Below, piece by piece: positions 51,505-59,008 of a DNA stretch of 64,000 nucleotides. The notes under the pieces are model-generated. The model worked only from the letters and a program-made list of their open reading frames with translations. It did not search any database and was not told where the DNA came from. How positions within the stretch are numbered: position 1 is the stretch's first letter; each line of letters starts with the position of its first letter. This DNA is from Stieleria neptunia (GTDB taxonomy: Bacteria > Planctomycetota > Planctomycetia > Pirellulales > Pirellulaceae), in contig NZ_CP037423.1 of the NCBI RefSeq assembly GCF_007754155.1, positions 2,666,001-2,730,000 of the forward strand, written 5' to 3'. A program made the position numbers and the translations under genes.

Positions 51505-52187
51505 CGAATTGCCTGCCGCTTGGGCGGTTGACGTGCGGTCACGGCGGGCTGTGGTTGCGTGGGACTCATATCCGTGGGGCTGACGCCAGCTTCTTGAATC
51601 CACCGGCCGTAGGTCGTCAGCGTTTGGGTGCGATAAGCGTCTTGATCTCGTGTGGCCCTTCGAGTGATCCACCGGCGCGCGACTCCCTCGTTGCTCGCGT
51701 CGTGTGGTCCAGGGTGTTTTTCTCTTACTTGAAGATGAATCCGACACTGCGCACGACGCGGCGATCGTTGGCAGTCGAGCGCCTTGGGATGTTTGAAGTG
51801 CACCCATGAGATCAAAACGCGGCTTGCACCGCGGCGCTGATGAAGGGTGTGCAAGAGACTTGTGAAGCGGACGGTGTTCAGAATGGCAGATCGTTCGGCG
51901 TGACCTGGCGGCGGGAGGTGCCTCCTTGGCAGAGATTACGTTGGACACCTTGCCAACGTCCTCGATGCGAAGAAGAGCGGGAGTGCTGATGATGACCCGC
52001 GGGTGATGTCGGTTGGAGATGGAGGTAGGAAAATTTTGGGTGGGAAAAGATTGCACGGTGTTTGCCGGTTGTCTCGTCTTTCGGGCACCCGTTTTCCTAC
52101 CCGAAATTTTCCTACCTTCTTGCTGTATCCGGATGGCTGGGAAAACGACTTGCCGCAGCGACCGCTCCGGTTTTCGGTCGGTCTCCG
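51505..52187. repeat. 0.68-kb long repeat, copy 1
   Basis: 683 bp highly similar to 54058-54740 and 58025-58719. It starts TCGAATTGCC and ends at GGTTTTCGGTCGGTCTC. Inside, 52024-52116 is a 93-bp palindrome (GGTAGGAAAATTTT ... AAATTTTCCTACC). Frames on the minus strand (for example 51477-51854) are open in part but not conserved in start or end, so no gene is called. Confidence 0.88.
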
Positions 52188-52197
52188 AGGTTTCACT

Positions 52198-52313
52198 TTA
52201 GGACCGTCGGAAGAATAGGTGGGATAGGCTTCCAGCCTGTCATGGCGAAAACGACAGGCTGGAAGCCTATCCCACAATCAATCCCCGCCACTTATCCTTC
52301 CGACGGTCCTTAG
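52198..52313. repeat. Nested perfect hairpin element
   Basis: Outer arms TTAGGACCGTCGGAAG / CTTCCGACGGTCCTTA enclose a perfect 23-bp inner pair at 52219-52241 and 52253-52275 (GTGGGATAGGCTTCC...). One inner arm recurs at 48427-48449 and a part at 17941-17953. Confidence 0.9.
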
Positions 52314-52421
52314 CCGGAGGCTGCGCTCGGCGTGGTGCCGGAATTCGCTGCGACCCCGTCCGGGGTCGAGTGGAGGATTGGGGGCGTGGTCCGGAGGTGG
52401 CGCTGCGCTGACCTCCGGCTA
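52311..52421. repeat. TAGCCGGAGG palindromic element, copy 1
   Basis: TAGCCGGAGG at the left and CCTCCGGCTA at the right, with GACCCCGTCCGGGGTC inside. A second copy is at 54750-54860 and a right-end remnant at 56686. Common form of intergenic repeat in planctomycetes (recollection of the group, not checked). Confidence 0.85.
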
Positions 52422-52429
52422 CTCGCTAT

Positions 52430-52712
52430 GATCCCTTCGGGATACGGTGGAGGCGGCGATGGGTGAAGGTTTTTCGCACCTGGTACGACTGGTGCCTGAC
52501 AGAGAGCAAGAAAGTGCAAAGGAGCTGGAGACCAAACCGGACCGTGCTCCCGCCACCCAGTTCGAGTTCTCGTGGGCCTGAGAAACTGGCACCGTGTGGC
52601 AGGATCCGTTCTAATCAGGTTCTGTGACTGGCCCACCCGAGGAGCGACAAAGTTCTGGCGCTCGGTGGATCCCCGCTGCTCTGCATGCGCGGATCGATCG
52701 CAATTCGTTCTG
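52430..52712. repeat. 0.28-kb repeat, copy 1
   Basis: Shares long identical stretches with 55050-55320 and 56695-56970: GGGTGAAGGT, GTGGGCCTGAGAAACTGGC, GGCAGGATCCGTTCTAATC, and the right end GATCGATCGCAATTCGTTC. Contains GTGGGCC/GGCCCAC arms. Its right end resembles the right end of an attC site, and a gene starts 139 nt later. Confidence 0.85.
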
Positions 52713-52850
52713 CGAATGAAGGGCCGCAATAATGTGCACCTGTGGTTGGATCGCAATGATGGTCAATGAGCAGCCGACCCCAATTCCCTACTCCGATGAT
52801 GCTGGGGGCTTTGTTCAGGGATCGGTTCGCGATCGAGGAAGACCAGATCT

Positions 52851-53405
52851 GTGAGGAAGCCCTACTTAACCGGCCCCGAAACAACACGTCTCGAGCACCG
52901 CGTATTTACTCTTGACGACGCCTCTGAGTTCTTTGCCCTCAACGGCAACCCGGATGTGATGCATTGGACTGGCGAACCGCTACTCACTTCGCTCGACGCG
53001 GCGAGAGAGGCGATCGCAAAATATCCCGATTTTCTCGAAGTGGGCTATGGTCGCTGGGCGTGCGTTCTCAAACAGACACGGGCAGTCATTGGATTCTGCG
53101 GGCTGAAATACCTGCCCGAATTGGACGTGGTTGATGTTGGGTATCGCTTTCATCCCGAATATTGGGGCCATGGATTCGCAACAGAGGCTTGCGCAGCGTG
53201 CCTCGACTTCGGTTTCGATACGCTTCGCCTTCGCGAGATATTTGGGTTTGTGCTTCCAATGAACGTCGCATCCATTCGTGTGCTCGAAAAGGTCGGGATG
53301 CAGTCGGATGGCGAAGTGATGTACGATGGATTGCTGGCGTTGCGGTTCGTTAAGCGTGTGCCAGGAATCCGCGAACCAGCGGATGCACGTGATCCGCCGA
53401 GTTGA
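52851..53405 (+). CDS. GNAT acetyltransferase, RimJ/RimL-like
   Basis: A 184-residue protein from GTG 52851 (GAGGAAG upstream). It has the RimJ/RimL layout: TTRLEHRVFTLDDASEFFAL at the start, VMHWTGEPLLTSLDAAREAI, VIGFCGLKYLPELDVVDVGY and HPEYWGHGFATEACAACLDF, with the acetyl-CoA loop YWGHGFA. Members acetylate ribosomal-protein N-termini, antibiotics or small molecules; the substrate is unknown here. The C-terminal residues ADARDPPS come from the overlapping attC-like site 5, as with the GNAT at 48793. It follows the 0.28-kb repeat. Confidence 0.9.
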   Translation: MRKPYLTGPETTRLEHRVFTLDDASEFFALNGNPDVMHWTGEPLLTSLDAAREAIAKYPDFLEVGYGRWACVLKQTRAVIGFCGLKYLPELDVVDVGYRFHPEYWGHGFATEACAACLDFGFDTLRLREIFGFVLPMNVASIRVLEKVGMQSDGEVMYDGLLALRFVKRVPGIREPADARDPPS

Positions 53406-53460
53406 GATTTTTGACGTGGTCAGTCGATCGCGGCGGCCACGCGATCCGTTTCGTACTGCG
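53374..53460 (+). other. attC-like site 5
   Basis: AACC (53374), CGGATGCACGTGATCCGCCGAG left arm, CGGCGGCCACGCGATCCG right arm, ending CCGTTTCG. Near-identical in its left arm to site 1 over ~30 bases, including the stop codon in GAGTTGAG. Unpaired bases are on one arm only. Confidence 0.65.
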
Positions 53461-53474
53461 ATTGGGAGCACGTT

Positions 53475-54050
53475 TTGAAGATTGCCGGACGGAATCTTAG
53501 CAGGGCTGGAAACCTGTTTGCGCTCGTTGCGTATGGAAGCATCACGCCTCCGTTTGCCCGCTTGATGTTCACAGCGTTTGACGATGGGACGATTGTCTGG
53601 TCCGGGGACAGGACTCAGGGTGGTGCCCCGTACTCTACGGCAGAGATAGGACGCGATCGGTTGTTGGATACTCTGGCTGGCCTGGAAAGTGACGGTTTGT
53701 TTTCCGAGCTTCCACTCGTCAATTTTGGTGTGCCCAGTTCTGAATGCAGCAGCTTTATTGTTCGGAAGGGTGAGAAGGCATTTAAGCTTGATGCATGTCA
53801 TGAATTGTTCGAGGCATCTGGGGAGTGCGTTGCGGAGCACCATGGGATTGTTCCTTTGGGAACGGGGCAACGATTTCAGGTGCTGTCTCGCCAGCCAAAC
53901 GATTACATCTTCTTTCGGATGACTTGGCTCGAACTACGGCGACTGATGGAGAATCTGATCCCCGCCACGGGACAACACTGCGAGGGTCGACTTGAGATGT
54001 TACACGCTGAATTGCGCTGGCTGCCGGAACGTGGTGAATCCAAACGTTGA
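53475..54050 (+). CDS. Hypothetical cassette protein, 191 residues
   Basis: TTG 53475 gives MKIAGRNLSRAGNLFALVAYGS; it lies 15 nt after attC-like site 5. No domain is recognised. The protein has a beta-rich start (PPFARLMFTAFDDGTIVWSG), an Asp/Glu-rich centre and a last helix (LELRRLMENLIPATGQ). The hydrophobic N-terminal stretch is weak, so export is uncertain. The sequence from GTTGAAC just before the stop leads directly into the second 0.68-kb repeat. Function unknown. Confidence 0.7.
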   Translation: MKIAGRNLSRAGNLFALVAYGSITPPFARLMFTAFDDGTIVWSGDRTQGGAPYSTAEIGRDRLLDTLAGLESDGLFSELPLVNFGVPSSECSSFIVRKGEKAFKLDACHELFEASGECVAEHHGIVPLGTGQRFQVLSRQPNDYIFFRMTWLELRRLMENLIPATGQHCEGRLEMLHAELRWLPERGESKR

Positions 54051-54057
54051 ACTTCTT

Positions 54058-54740
54058 CGAATTACTATCCGTTTCGACGGTTGACGTGCGGTCGCGGTGG
54101 GCTGAGGTTGCGTGTGACTCACATCCGAAAGGCTGACGCCAGCTTCTTGAGTCCATTGGCCGTAGGTCGTCAGCGTTTGGGTGCGACAAGCGTTTTGGTC
54201 TCGTGTGGCCCATCGAGTGATCCGGCGGCGCATGACTCCCCCGTCACTCGCGTCGTGTGGTCCGAGAGTGTTTTTCTTTGACTGAAAGCGGAATCCGACT
54301 CTGCGCACGAGGCGGCGATCCTTGGGAGTCGAGCGTCTTCGTGTAATTGAAGTACACCCATGAGATCAAAACGCGGCTTGCACCGCGACGCGGATCAGGG
54401 GCGTGCAAGCGACTTCAGAAGAGGATTGTGTTCGGTGGGGTAGGTCGTTCGACGTGGCCGGGCGCCGAGAGACGCGTCCGTACGAGAGATTGCGTTGGCT
54501 TCCTCTCCAACATTCTCAGCGCGAAGTGGAGCGGGAGTTCTGATGATGATCCGCGGGTGATGTCGGTTGGAGATGGAGGTAGGAAAATTTTGGGTAGGAA
54601 AAGATTGCACGGTGTTTGCCGGTTGTCTCGTCTTTCGGGCACCCGTTTTCCTACCCGAAATTTTCCTACCTTCTTGCTGTATCCGGATGGCTGGGAAAAC
54701 GACTTGCCGCAGCGACCGCTCCGGTTTTCGGTCGGTCTCG
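54058..54740. repeat. 0.68-kb long repeat, copy 2
   Basis: 683 bp, the same length as copy 1. It contains the 93-bp palindrome at 54578-54670. Similarity to copy 3 begins slightly further left, at GTTGAAC near 54045, which fits the attC right-core form GTTRRRY. Confidence 0.88.
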
Positions 54741-54749
54741 GGGCCCAAG

Positions 54750-54860
54750 TAGCCGGAGGCTTCGTTCGGCGGCGTGTCGAGATTGGCTGCGACCCCGTCC
54801 GGGGTCGATGGGGGGATTTGGTGAGTGGCCCGGAGGTGGCGCTGCGCTGACCTCCGGCTA
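54750..54860. repeat. TAGCCGGAGG palindromic element, copy 2
   Basis: Same structure as 52311-52421: TAGCCGGAGG, GACCCCGTCCGGGGTC, CCTCCGGCTA. Same length and same place after the 0.68-kb repeat. Confidence 0.85.
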
Positions 54861-54867
54861 CTGGCTG

Positions 54868-55320
54868 TGATCCCTTCGGGATGCCGATTGTATTGCTGCA
54901 GGATTTGGCAACCGATTTAGATTCTCTCCCTCTGGGAGAGACGGCGTTTGCGCAGCAAGCAAACGCCAGAGAGGGCCGGCGGCTTGCGAAAGTCTGGACG
55001 ACTTTCGCTACGATCAACTCCGACGCTTATACAATCGACGTTCCCAGGGATGCCGTGGACGTCACACTGGGTGAAGGTCTTTCGCACTTGGTACGACTGG
55101 TCGTGCGAAAAGTGACCAAGAAAGTGCAAAGGAGCGGAGTCCGAACCGGACCGTCCTCTCGCCACCCAGCTCGAGGTCACGTGGGCCTGAGAAACTGGCA
55201 CCGTCTGGCAGGATCCGTTCTAATCAGGTCCTGTGACCGGCCCACCTAAAGGCCGACAGAGTTCAACGCTCGATCTATCCCCGTTCCTCCGCATGCGCGG
55301 ATCGATCGCAATTCGTTCGC
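54868..55320. repeat. 0.28-kb repeat, copy 2, with an insertion
   Basis: Starts TGATCCCTTCGGGATGCC like copy 1, is interrupted by ~155 bp (54890-55045), and resumes with GTGGACGTCACACTGGGTG to GATCGATCGCAATTCGTTC. The inserted part is present in inverted form at 58740-58838. It contains TTTCGCAC/GTGCGAAA arms near 55080-55110. Confidence 0.8.
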
Positions 55321-55331
55321 CGACAATTGGA

Positions 55332-55862
55332 ATGGCAACAAATCCATACGACGCTCCTGCTATCGAATCTCACAACGAAGAGCCATTGCGCGTTTCAGAT
55401 TCGCCACAAGTTGGGAACACTCGCCCGTCATACTGGCGATACGCCATCGCAGCACTCGCTACCGTCGCGTTTCTATCGCTGGGGTACATGTTTCTCGTAT
55501 CGATGCGTGGAAGACAATGGCTTGAGGCATCAGCGTATTTGGCCGGTTCGCTGAGCGCAATCCCATGGGCACTGTACGACTCCAAAACGCGGGACTGTTT
55601 CGCTGGTTCAATCGTGATCGCCGTCGGATCGCTTTGCGCCGCTGCTGCTCAAGTTTGCTATTTTGCGATGTTCAAATTTGAATGGTTTAACGGCATCTTC
55701 AATGACAAAGGCGCGGGGGAATTTGGAATGCTCCTGTTTGGCGGTGTCGCCTTTGTCGGGAGTGCTTACCTTTGTTGGCGTTTACTTGCATTGATCGGGT
55801 TGACGTCACCACCGCTTCAACTACTCCGAACGCATGCCGAAAGCGGCGGACCATGCGAGTAA
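55332..55862 (+). CDS. Hypothetical membrane protein, 176 residues
   Basis: ATG 55332, right after the 0.28-kb repeat. Four membrane helices are predicted: WRYAIAALATVAFLSLGYMF, WLEASAYLAGSLSAIPWALY, FAGSIVIAVGSLCAAAAQVC and FGMLLFGGVAFVGSAYLCWR. The N-terminal MATNPYDAP resembles the MxxNPYxxP start of many small planctomycete membrane proteins (recollection). The stop codon lies in attC-like site 6. No function can be assigned. Confidence 0.75.
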   Translation: MATNPYDAPAIESHNEEPLRVSDSPQVGNTRPSYWRYAIAALATVAFLSLGYMFLVSMRGRQWLEASAYLAGSLSAIPWALYDSKTRDCFAGSIVIAVGSLCAAAAQVCYFAMFKFEWFNGIFNDKGAGEFGMLLFGGVAFVGSAYLCWRLLALIGLTSPPLQLLRTHAESGGPCE

Positions 55863-55935
55863 CCGAAGTCGCGGGGGCGTCGTTTTTGACAATGGGAAAT
55901 CAATCACCGTGACTCGGTTATCGCGGCCGCTCGCC
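55850..55935 (+). other. attC-like site 6
   Basis: CCATGCGAGTAACCGAAGTCGCGG left arm, CCGTGACTCGGTTATCGCGG right arm. TAACCGA/TCGGTTA and GTC/GAC pair with an extra A in CGAAGTC and an extra G in GCGAGTA, as in site 3. It overlaps the stop of the membrane-protein gene. Confidence 0.65.
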
Positions 55936-56036
55936 GACACAAGTTCGTTCCGACCTGACGCTGCACACCAAGACTCCATTCCACGCCGACGCAATTCGTT
56001 ATCTCCAGTTTTCAACCATCTCGGGGGAGCCATCTT

Positions 56037-56657
56037 ATGCACGGACGATCAATCGTATGGTTTGCCCTGCTTTTGTTTTCAGCCGATGTGTGCTGCGCTC
56101 AATCGCCACAAGCGAATGAGAAAGTTCAAGTGATCATCACCGGTACGGGACAACGGGGAAAACACCTCGTCACACAAACTCTTTTTCTGAACTGCGAGGA
56201 CAACTCTGTGTTCTGGGAGATCCGGGGTGACGGAAACCTACCTGAAAGATCGTCCGGAACTCTTCAATTGGAGTCTCGCCGGTTGGAGAAGTATGTTGCT
56301 CAATTGAAGCTCGATCTTGATCCGGACAGATTGATGCCTTTTCATGACGAAGATCATACCTGTCGGTACACGTTTGCAGTCCTTCGAGATCATCGGCTGG
56401 AGTGGAGTGGGTCCATTGGCGAAGGTGATTTTCGCTTCGGGCTCAAGAGTAGCAGGATCATGACGCCTCTTCTGCACGCCATCCAAACGAAGCGTGAGAT
56501 CCGCGGTGGCTTTCTCTACGCCTACTTTTTGTCCGATTACTCCTTCAAGTACCGATCCAGAGGGTATCGAGTCAACCAAGAGAAATCGGGCGAGTCGCTG
56601 GAGGAGAGCCGTGCCGAAGAAGCAGAGCAATCGATTGCGCCGGAGCCGCCGAGTTGA
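56037..56657 (+). CDS. Hypothetical secreted protein, 206 residues
   Basis: ATG 56037. A clear signal peptide (SIVWFALLLFSADVCCAQS) is followed by a soluble, beta-rich domain with KVQVIITGTGQRG, FWEIRGDGNLPE, HTCRYTFAVLRDHRLEWSG. No family is recognised. The last residues (SIAPEPPS) are encoded by the left arm of the truncated attC-like site 7, as in the two GNAT genes, although those proteins are unrelated to it. Likely periplasmic or extracellular. Confidence 0.75.
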   Translation: MHGRSIVWFALLLFSADVCCAQSPQANEKVQVIITGTGQRGKHLVTQTLFLNCEDNSVFWEIRGDGNLPERSSGTLQLESRRLEKYVAQLKLDLDPDRLMPFHDEDHTCRYTFAVLRDHRLEWSGSIGEGDFRFGLKSSRIMTPLLHAIQTKREIRGGFLYAYFLSDYSFKYRSRGYRVNQEKSGESLEESRAEEAEQSIAPEPPS

Positions 56658-56690
56658 GCTTTTTCTGGGGTCAGGTTGTTGGCGGCTACT
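56640..56690 (+). other. attC-like site 7 (truncated)
   Basis: GAGCCGCCGAGTTGAG is the same left arm as sites 1 and 5; GGCGGCT at 56682 could be the matching inner right arm. The outer right arm is missing because the 0.28-kb repeat begins at about 56686. Confidence 0.45.
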
Positions 56691-56970
56691 CGCTGAAATC
56701 CCTCCGGGATACCGTGGACGTCACACTGGGTGAAGGTCTTTCGCACTTGGTACGACTGGTCGTGCGAAAAGTGACCAAGAAAGTGCAACGGAGCCCGAGT
56801 CCGCACTGGACCGGCTAGTTTGAGTTTACGTGGGCCTGAGAAACTGGCACCGTTTGGCAGGATCCGTTCTAATCCAGTCCTGTGACCGGCCCACCTGAGG
56901 AGGACAAAGTTCTGGGGCCCAGTGGATTCCCGTTCCGCCGTATGCGAGGATCGATCGCTATTCGTTCGTG
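56686..56970. repeat. 0.28-kb repeat, copy 3
   Basis: Starts with a remnant of the TAGCCGGAGG element (GGCTACTCGCTGAAATCCC), then GTGGACGTCACACTGGGTG, GTGGGCCTGAGAAACTGGC and GATCGATCGC. It has no insertion, unlike copy 2. A gene starts 9 nt later. Confidence 0.82.
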
Positions 56971-56978
56971 CCTGATGC

Positions 56979-57182
56979 ATGTTTTCTATGGCTATCTATC
57001 GCTCCACGCTTCACCTCAAGACGCACGTCTACCTGCGGGACGATGGCATACGTCCTCAAATCGAATTGGATGAGACGGATCACCTGTTGGCAAAAGAACA
57101 GCATGGCGGGATTAGTATCGAACGGGCACTCGAGCTTGTACACTTGGTCGAGAATGCAAGACCGACGGACGACTCACTGTAA
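56979..57182 (+). CDS. Small hypothetical cassette protein, 67 residues
   Basis: ATG 56979 or ATG 56988 (MAIYRSTLHLKTHVYLRDDG). No domain is recognised. The composition is soluble, with an ELDETDHLLAKE acidic stretch and a helical end (IERALELVHLVEN). It precedes the next gene by 12 nt and may be co-translated with it. A gene this short could be spurious, but the spacing and strand fit the array. Confidence 0.55.
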   Translation: MFSMAIYRSTLHLKTHVYLRDDGIRPQIELDETDHLLAKEQHGGISIERALELVHLVENARPTDDSL

Positions 57183-57194
57183 ACGGCACGAACG

Positions 57195-58004
57195 ATGCGA
57201 ACGCCCCAGGAAATCGATGAGAAGCTTGCCGAGACGATTCGACAGGTCTACAAACGCCCTCTCATGTTTGCACGAAAGCACGACGTCGAACGGTCCCTCT
57301 GGGATTTTCATTGGGCTTGGGCCATCGTCCACAACCTGGAGAAGCAGTTGCGAGACATTCATAGCGAAACCCTGCGCGAGCACCATGCTCCCGCGGGATT
57401 CTTTTCGCGTTTTAGACACGACAATCCGACCGCGTCGGATGATGATGCACTGGCATTCACGCTCGATGAGTGGCGGCGAATCTCGCGGACGCTACCGTTC
57501 CACGAACAAAGGAAAAACGTGCCACGTCTTCGCTTCTCACTTCGATTGCTTCTCGTCGCGCCGCTGGCCGCAGCGTTAGCCATCCATTTATGGCCGGCAG
57601 GCCAGGATGGTCCAATGGAATTTAACATCGGAACAGTCTCCGTCGGGTCGCAAATCGTCCACACTTTTGAGGTGCAGAACAGAACAGGGCGACCACTTCG
57701 ATTGGCACTTGGTGGGTGTGGATGTCCGGACAGATGTGAACTGACAGATGACCGTTTGATGCAAGGTGAAATCTCCTACTTCGATGCAGCGTTGTCTGTG
57801 CGTAGCGGGCAAGAACCCGGTGCGAGAATCGAGGTGCATTATGAACTTCTTACTGACATACCTGATCGGCCTAGAATAACGTTCCGATTGGTGGGGAATG
57901 TTGCGACGCCAGCGGACCACAACTCAACGCGGAACAATCGCATGCGCCGAAACACGCGAGTTGAGGTTTTTGAGGATGGAACGTTGTACGCGCGTCCACG
58001 GTGA
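57195..58004 (+). CDS. Membrane-anchored protein with C-terminal Ig-like (DUF1573-like) domain
   Basis: A 269-residue protein from ATG 57195. Residues ~1-105 are helical and cytoplasmic, with no known match (EIDEKLAETIRQVYKRPLMF). A single membrane helix follows (SLRLLLVAPLAAALAIHLWP). The outer part resembles DUF1573/ASH-type beta domains: FNIGTVSVGSQIVHTFEVQN, LALGGCGCPDRC and ITFRLVGNVA. The GCGC cysteines could form a disulfide. The last ~25 residues (STRNNRMRRNTRVEV...) are encoded by attC-like site 8. Function unknown. Confidence 0.68.
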   Translation: MRTPQEIDEKLAETIRQVYKRPLMFARKHDVERSLWDFHWAWAIVHNLEKQLRDIHSETLREHHAPAGFFSRFRHDNPTASDDDALAFTLDEWRRISRTLPFHEQRKNVPRLRFSLRLLLVAPLAAALAIHLWPAGQDGPMEFNIGTVSVGSQIVHTFEVQNRTGRPLRLALGGCGCPDRCELTDDRLMQGEISYFDAALSVRSGQEPGARIEVHYELLTDIPDRPRITFRLVGNVATPADHNSTRNNRMRRNTRVEVFEDGTLYARPR

Positions 58005-58019
58005 TGCGTGCCGTTGAAT
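57933..58019 (+). other. attC-like site 8
   Basis: AACAATCGCATGCGCCG left end, CACGCGAGTTGAG, right arm CGCGCGTCCACGGTGATGCG, ending CCGTTGAAT. GTTGAAT fits the attC right-core consensus GTTRRRY exactly and AACAATCGC resembles classical left ends. It is followed 6 nt later by the third 0.68-kb repeat. Confidence 0.65.
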
Positions 58020-58024
58020 TTCAT

Positions 58025-58719
58025 CGAATTGCCTACCGCTTCGACGGTTGATGTGCGATGACGGCGGGCTGTGGTTGGGTGGGCCCCACATCCATGAGGC
58101 TGACGCCAGCTTCTTGAATCCACTGGCCGTAGGTCGTCAGCGTTTGGGTGCGACAAGCGTTTTGATCTCTTGTGGCCCTTCGAGTGATCCAGCGGCGCAT
58201 GACTCCCCCGTCACTCGCGTCGTGTGGTCCAGGGTGTTTTCTCTTACTTAAAGACGAATCCGACCGAACACACACCGCGGCGATCCTTGGGAGTCGAGCG
58301 CCTTGGGATGTTTGAAGTGCACCCAAGAGATCAAGACGCGGCAGGCACCGCGACGCTGATGAACTGGGTGCAAGAGATTGGTGAAGCGGACGGTGTTCAG
58401 TGGGGCAGGGCGTTCGACGTGGCCGGGCGTTCGACGTGGCCGGGCGTCGTGGGTGCGTTCTTGTGAGAAATTACGTTGGCATCCTTGCCAACGTCCTCAA
58501 CGCGACGAGGGGCGGGGGACTGATGATCCGCGGGTGATGCATCGGTTGGAGATGGAGGTAGGGAAATTATGGGTAGGAAAAGAGAGCCCGGTGTTTGCCG
58601 GTTGTCTCGTCTTTCAGGCACCCGTTTTCCTACCCGTAATTTTCCTACCTTCTTTCTGTATCCGGCTGATTGGGAAAACGACTTGCGCCCAGTGATCGCT
58701 CCCGATATTTCGGTCGGTC
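58025..58719. repeat. 0.68-kb long repeat, copy 3
   Basis: About 695 bp, somewhat more diverged than copies 1 and 2; similarity with copy 2 begins at GTTGAA near 58013. The 93-bp palindrome is at 58557-58649. Within the repeat GGCCGGGCGTTCGACGT is duplicated (58415-58445), accounting for the extra length. Confidence 0.85.
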
Positions 58720-58739
58720 GCTGCAATCCCTCCGGGACG

Positions 58740-58924
58740 TCAATTGGTTAAGTGACGGATTTGATCGTAGCGGTAGGCGTCAAGACTTTTGCAGCGTAAG
58801 CCGTCTCTCCCAGAGGGCGAGAAACGAAATCGGTTGCCATCCGTGGGCCAGGAATCGTTGTATTGTTCCGCACGTTGCAGCCTGACCTTTTCCGCGGCAC
58901 CGTCAATCGAAAAGTTGACGGACC
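58740..58924. repeat. Inverted repeat fragments before msrA
   Basis: 58740-58838 is an inverted, diverged copy of ~54905-55025 (shared GCCGTCTCTCCCAGAGGG and CTACGATCAA stretches). 58881-58924 is the right half of the palindromic element found at 2056 and 42152 (CCTGACCTTTTCCGCGGCAC, then GTCAATCGAAAAGTTGAC). No gene is seen between 58720 and 59008. Confidence 0.75.
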
Positions 58925-59008
58925 GTAGGGTTGCGGTGAGAATAGATCCGCCGCGCGATCTGGCCGCAGCGGTGAGGACAGTTCTCTCCCCCTCATGAAC
59001 GACCCGTT

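Noticed and set aside
51322..52056. Minus-strand frame of 244 codons over the first 0.68-kb repeat, with similar short frames in copies 2 and 3
   Set aside because: The frames are broken at different points in the three copies and overlap the antisense of a plus-strand gene; DNA identity alone explains the protein similarity.
52572..52769. Small frame inside the 0.28-kb repeat
   Set aside because: Not conserved in the other two copies and without a ribosome binding site; treated as repeat sequence.
48409..59008. Prophage or genomic-island integrase
   Set aside because: No recombinase, capsid, tail or lysis motifs were found in any frame; the repeats fit attC-like and REP-like elements better.
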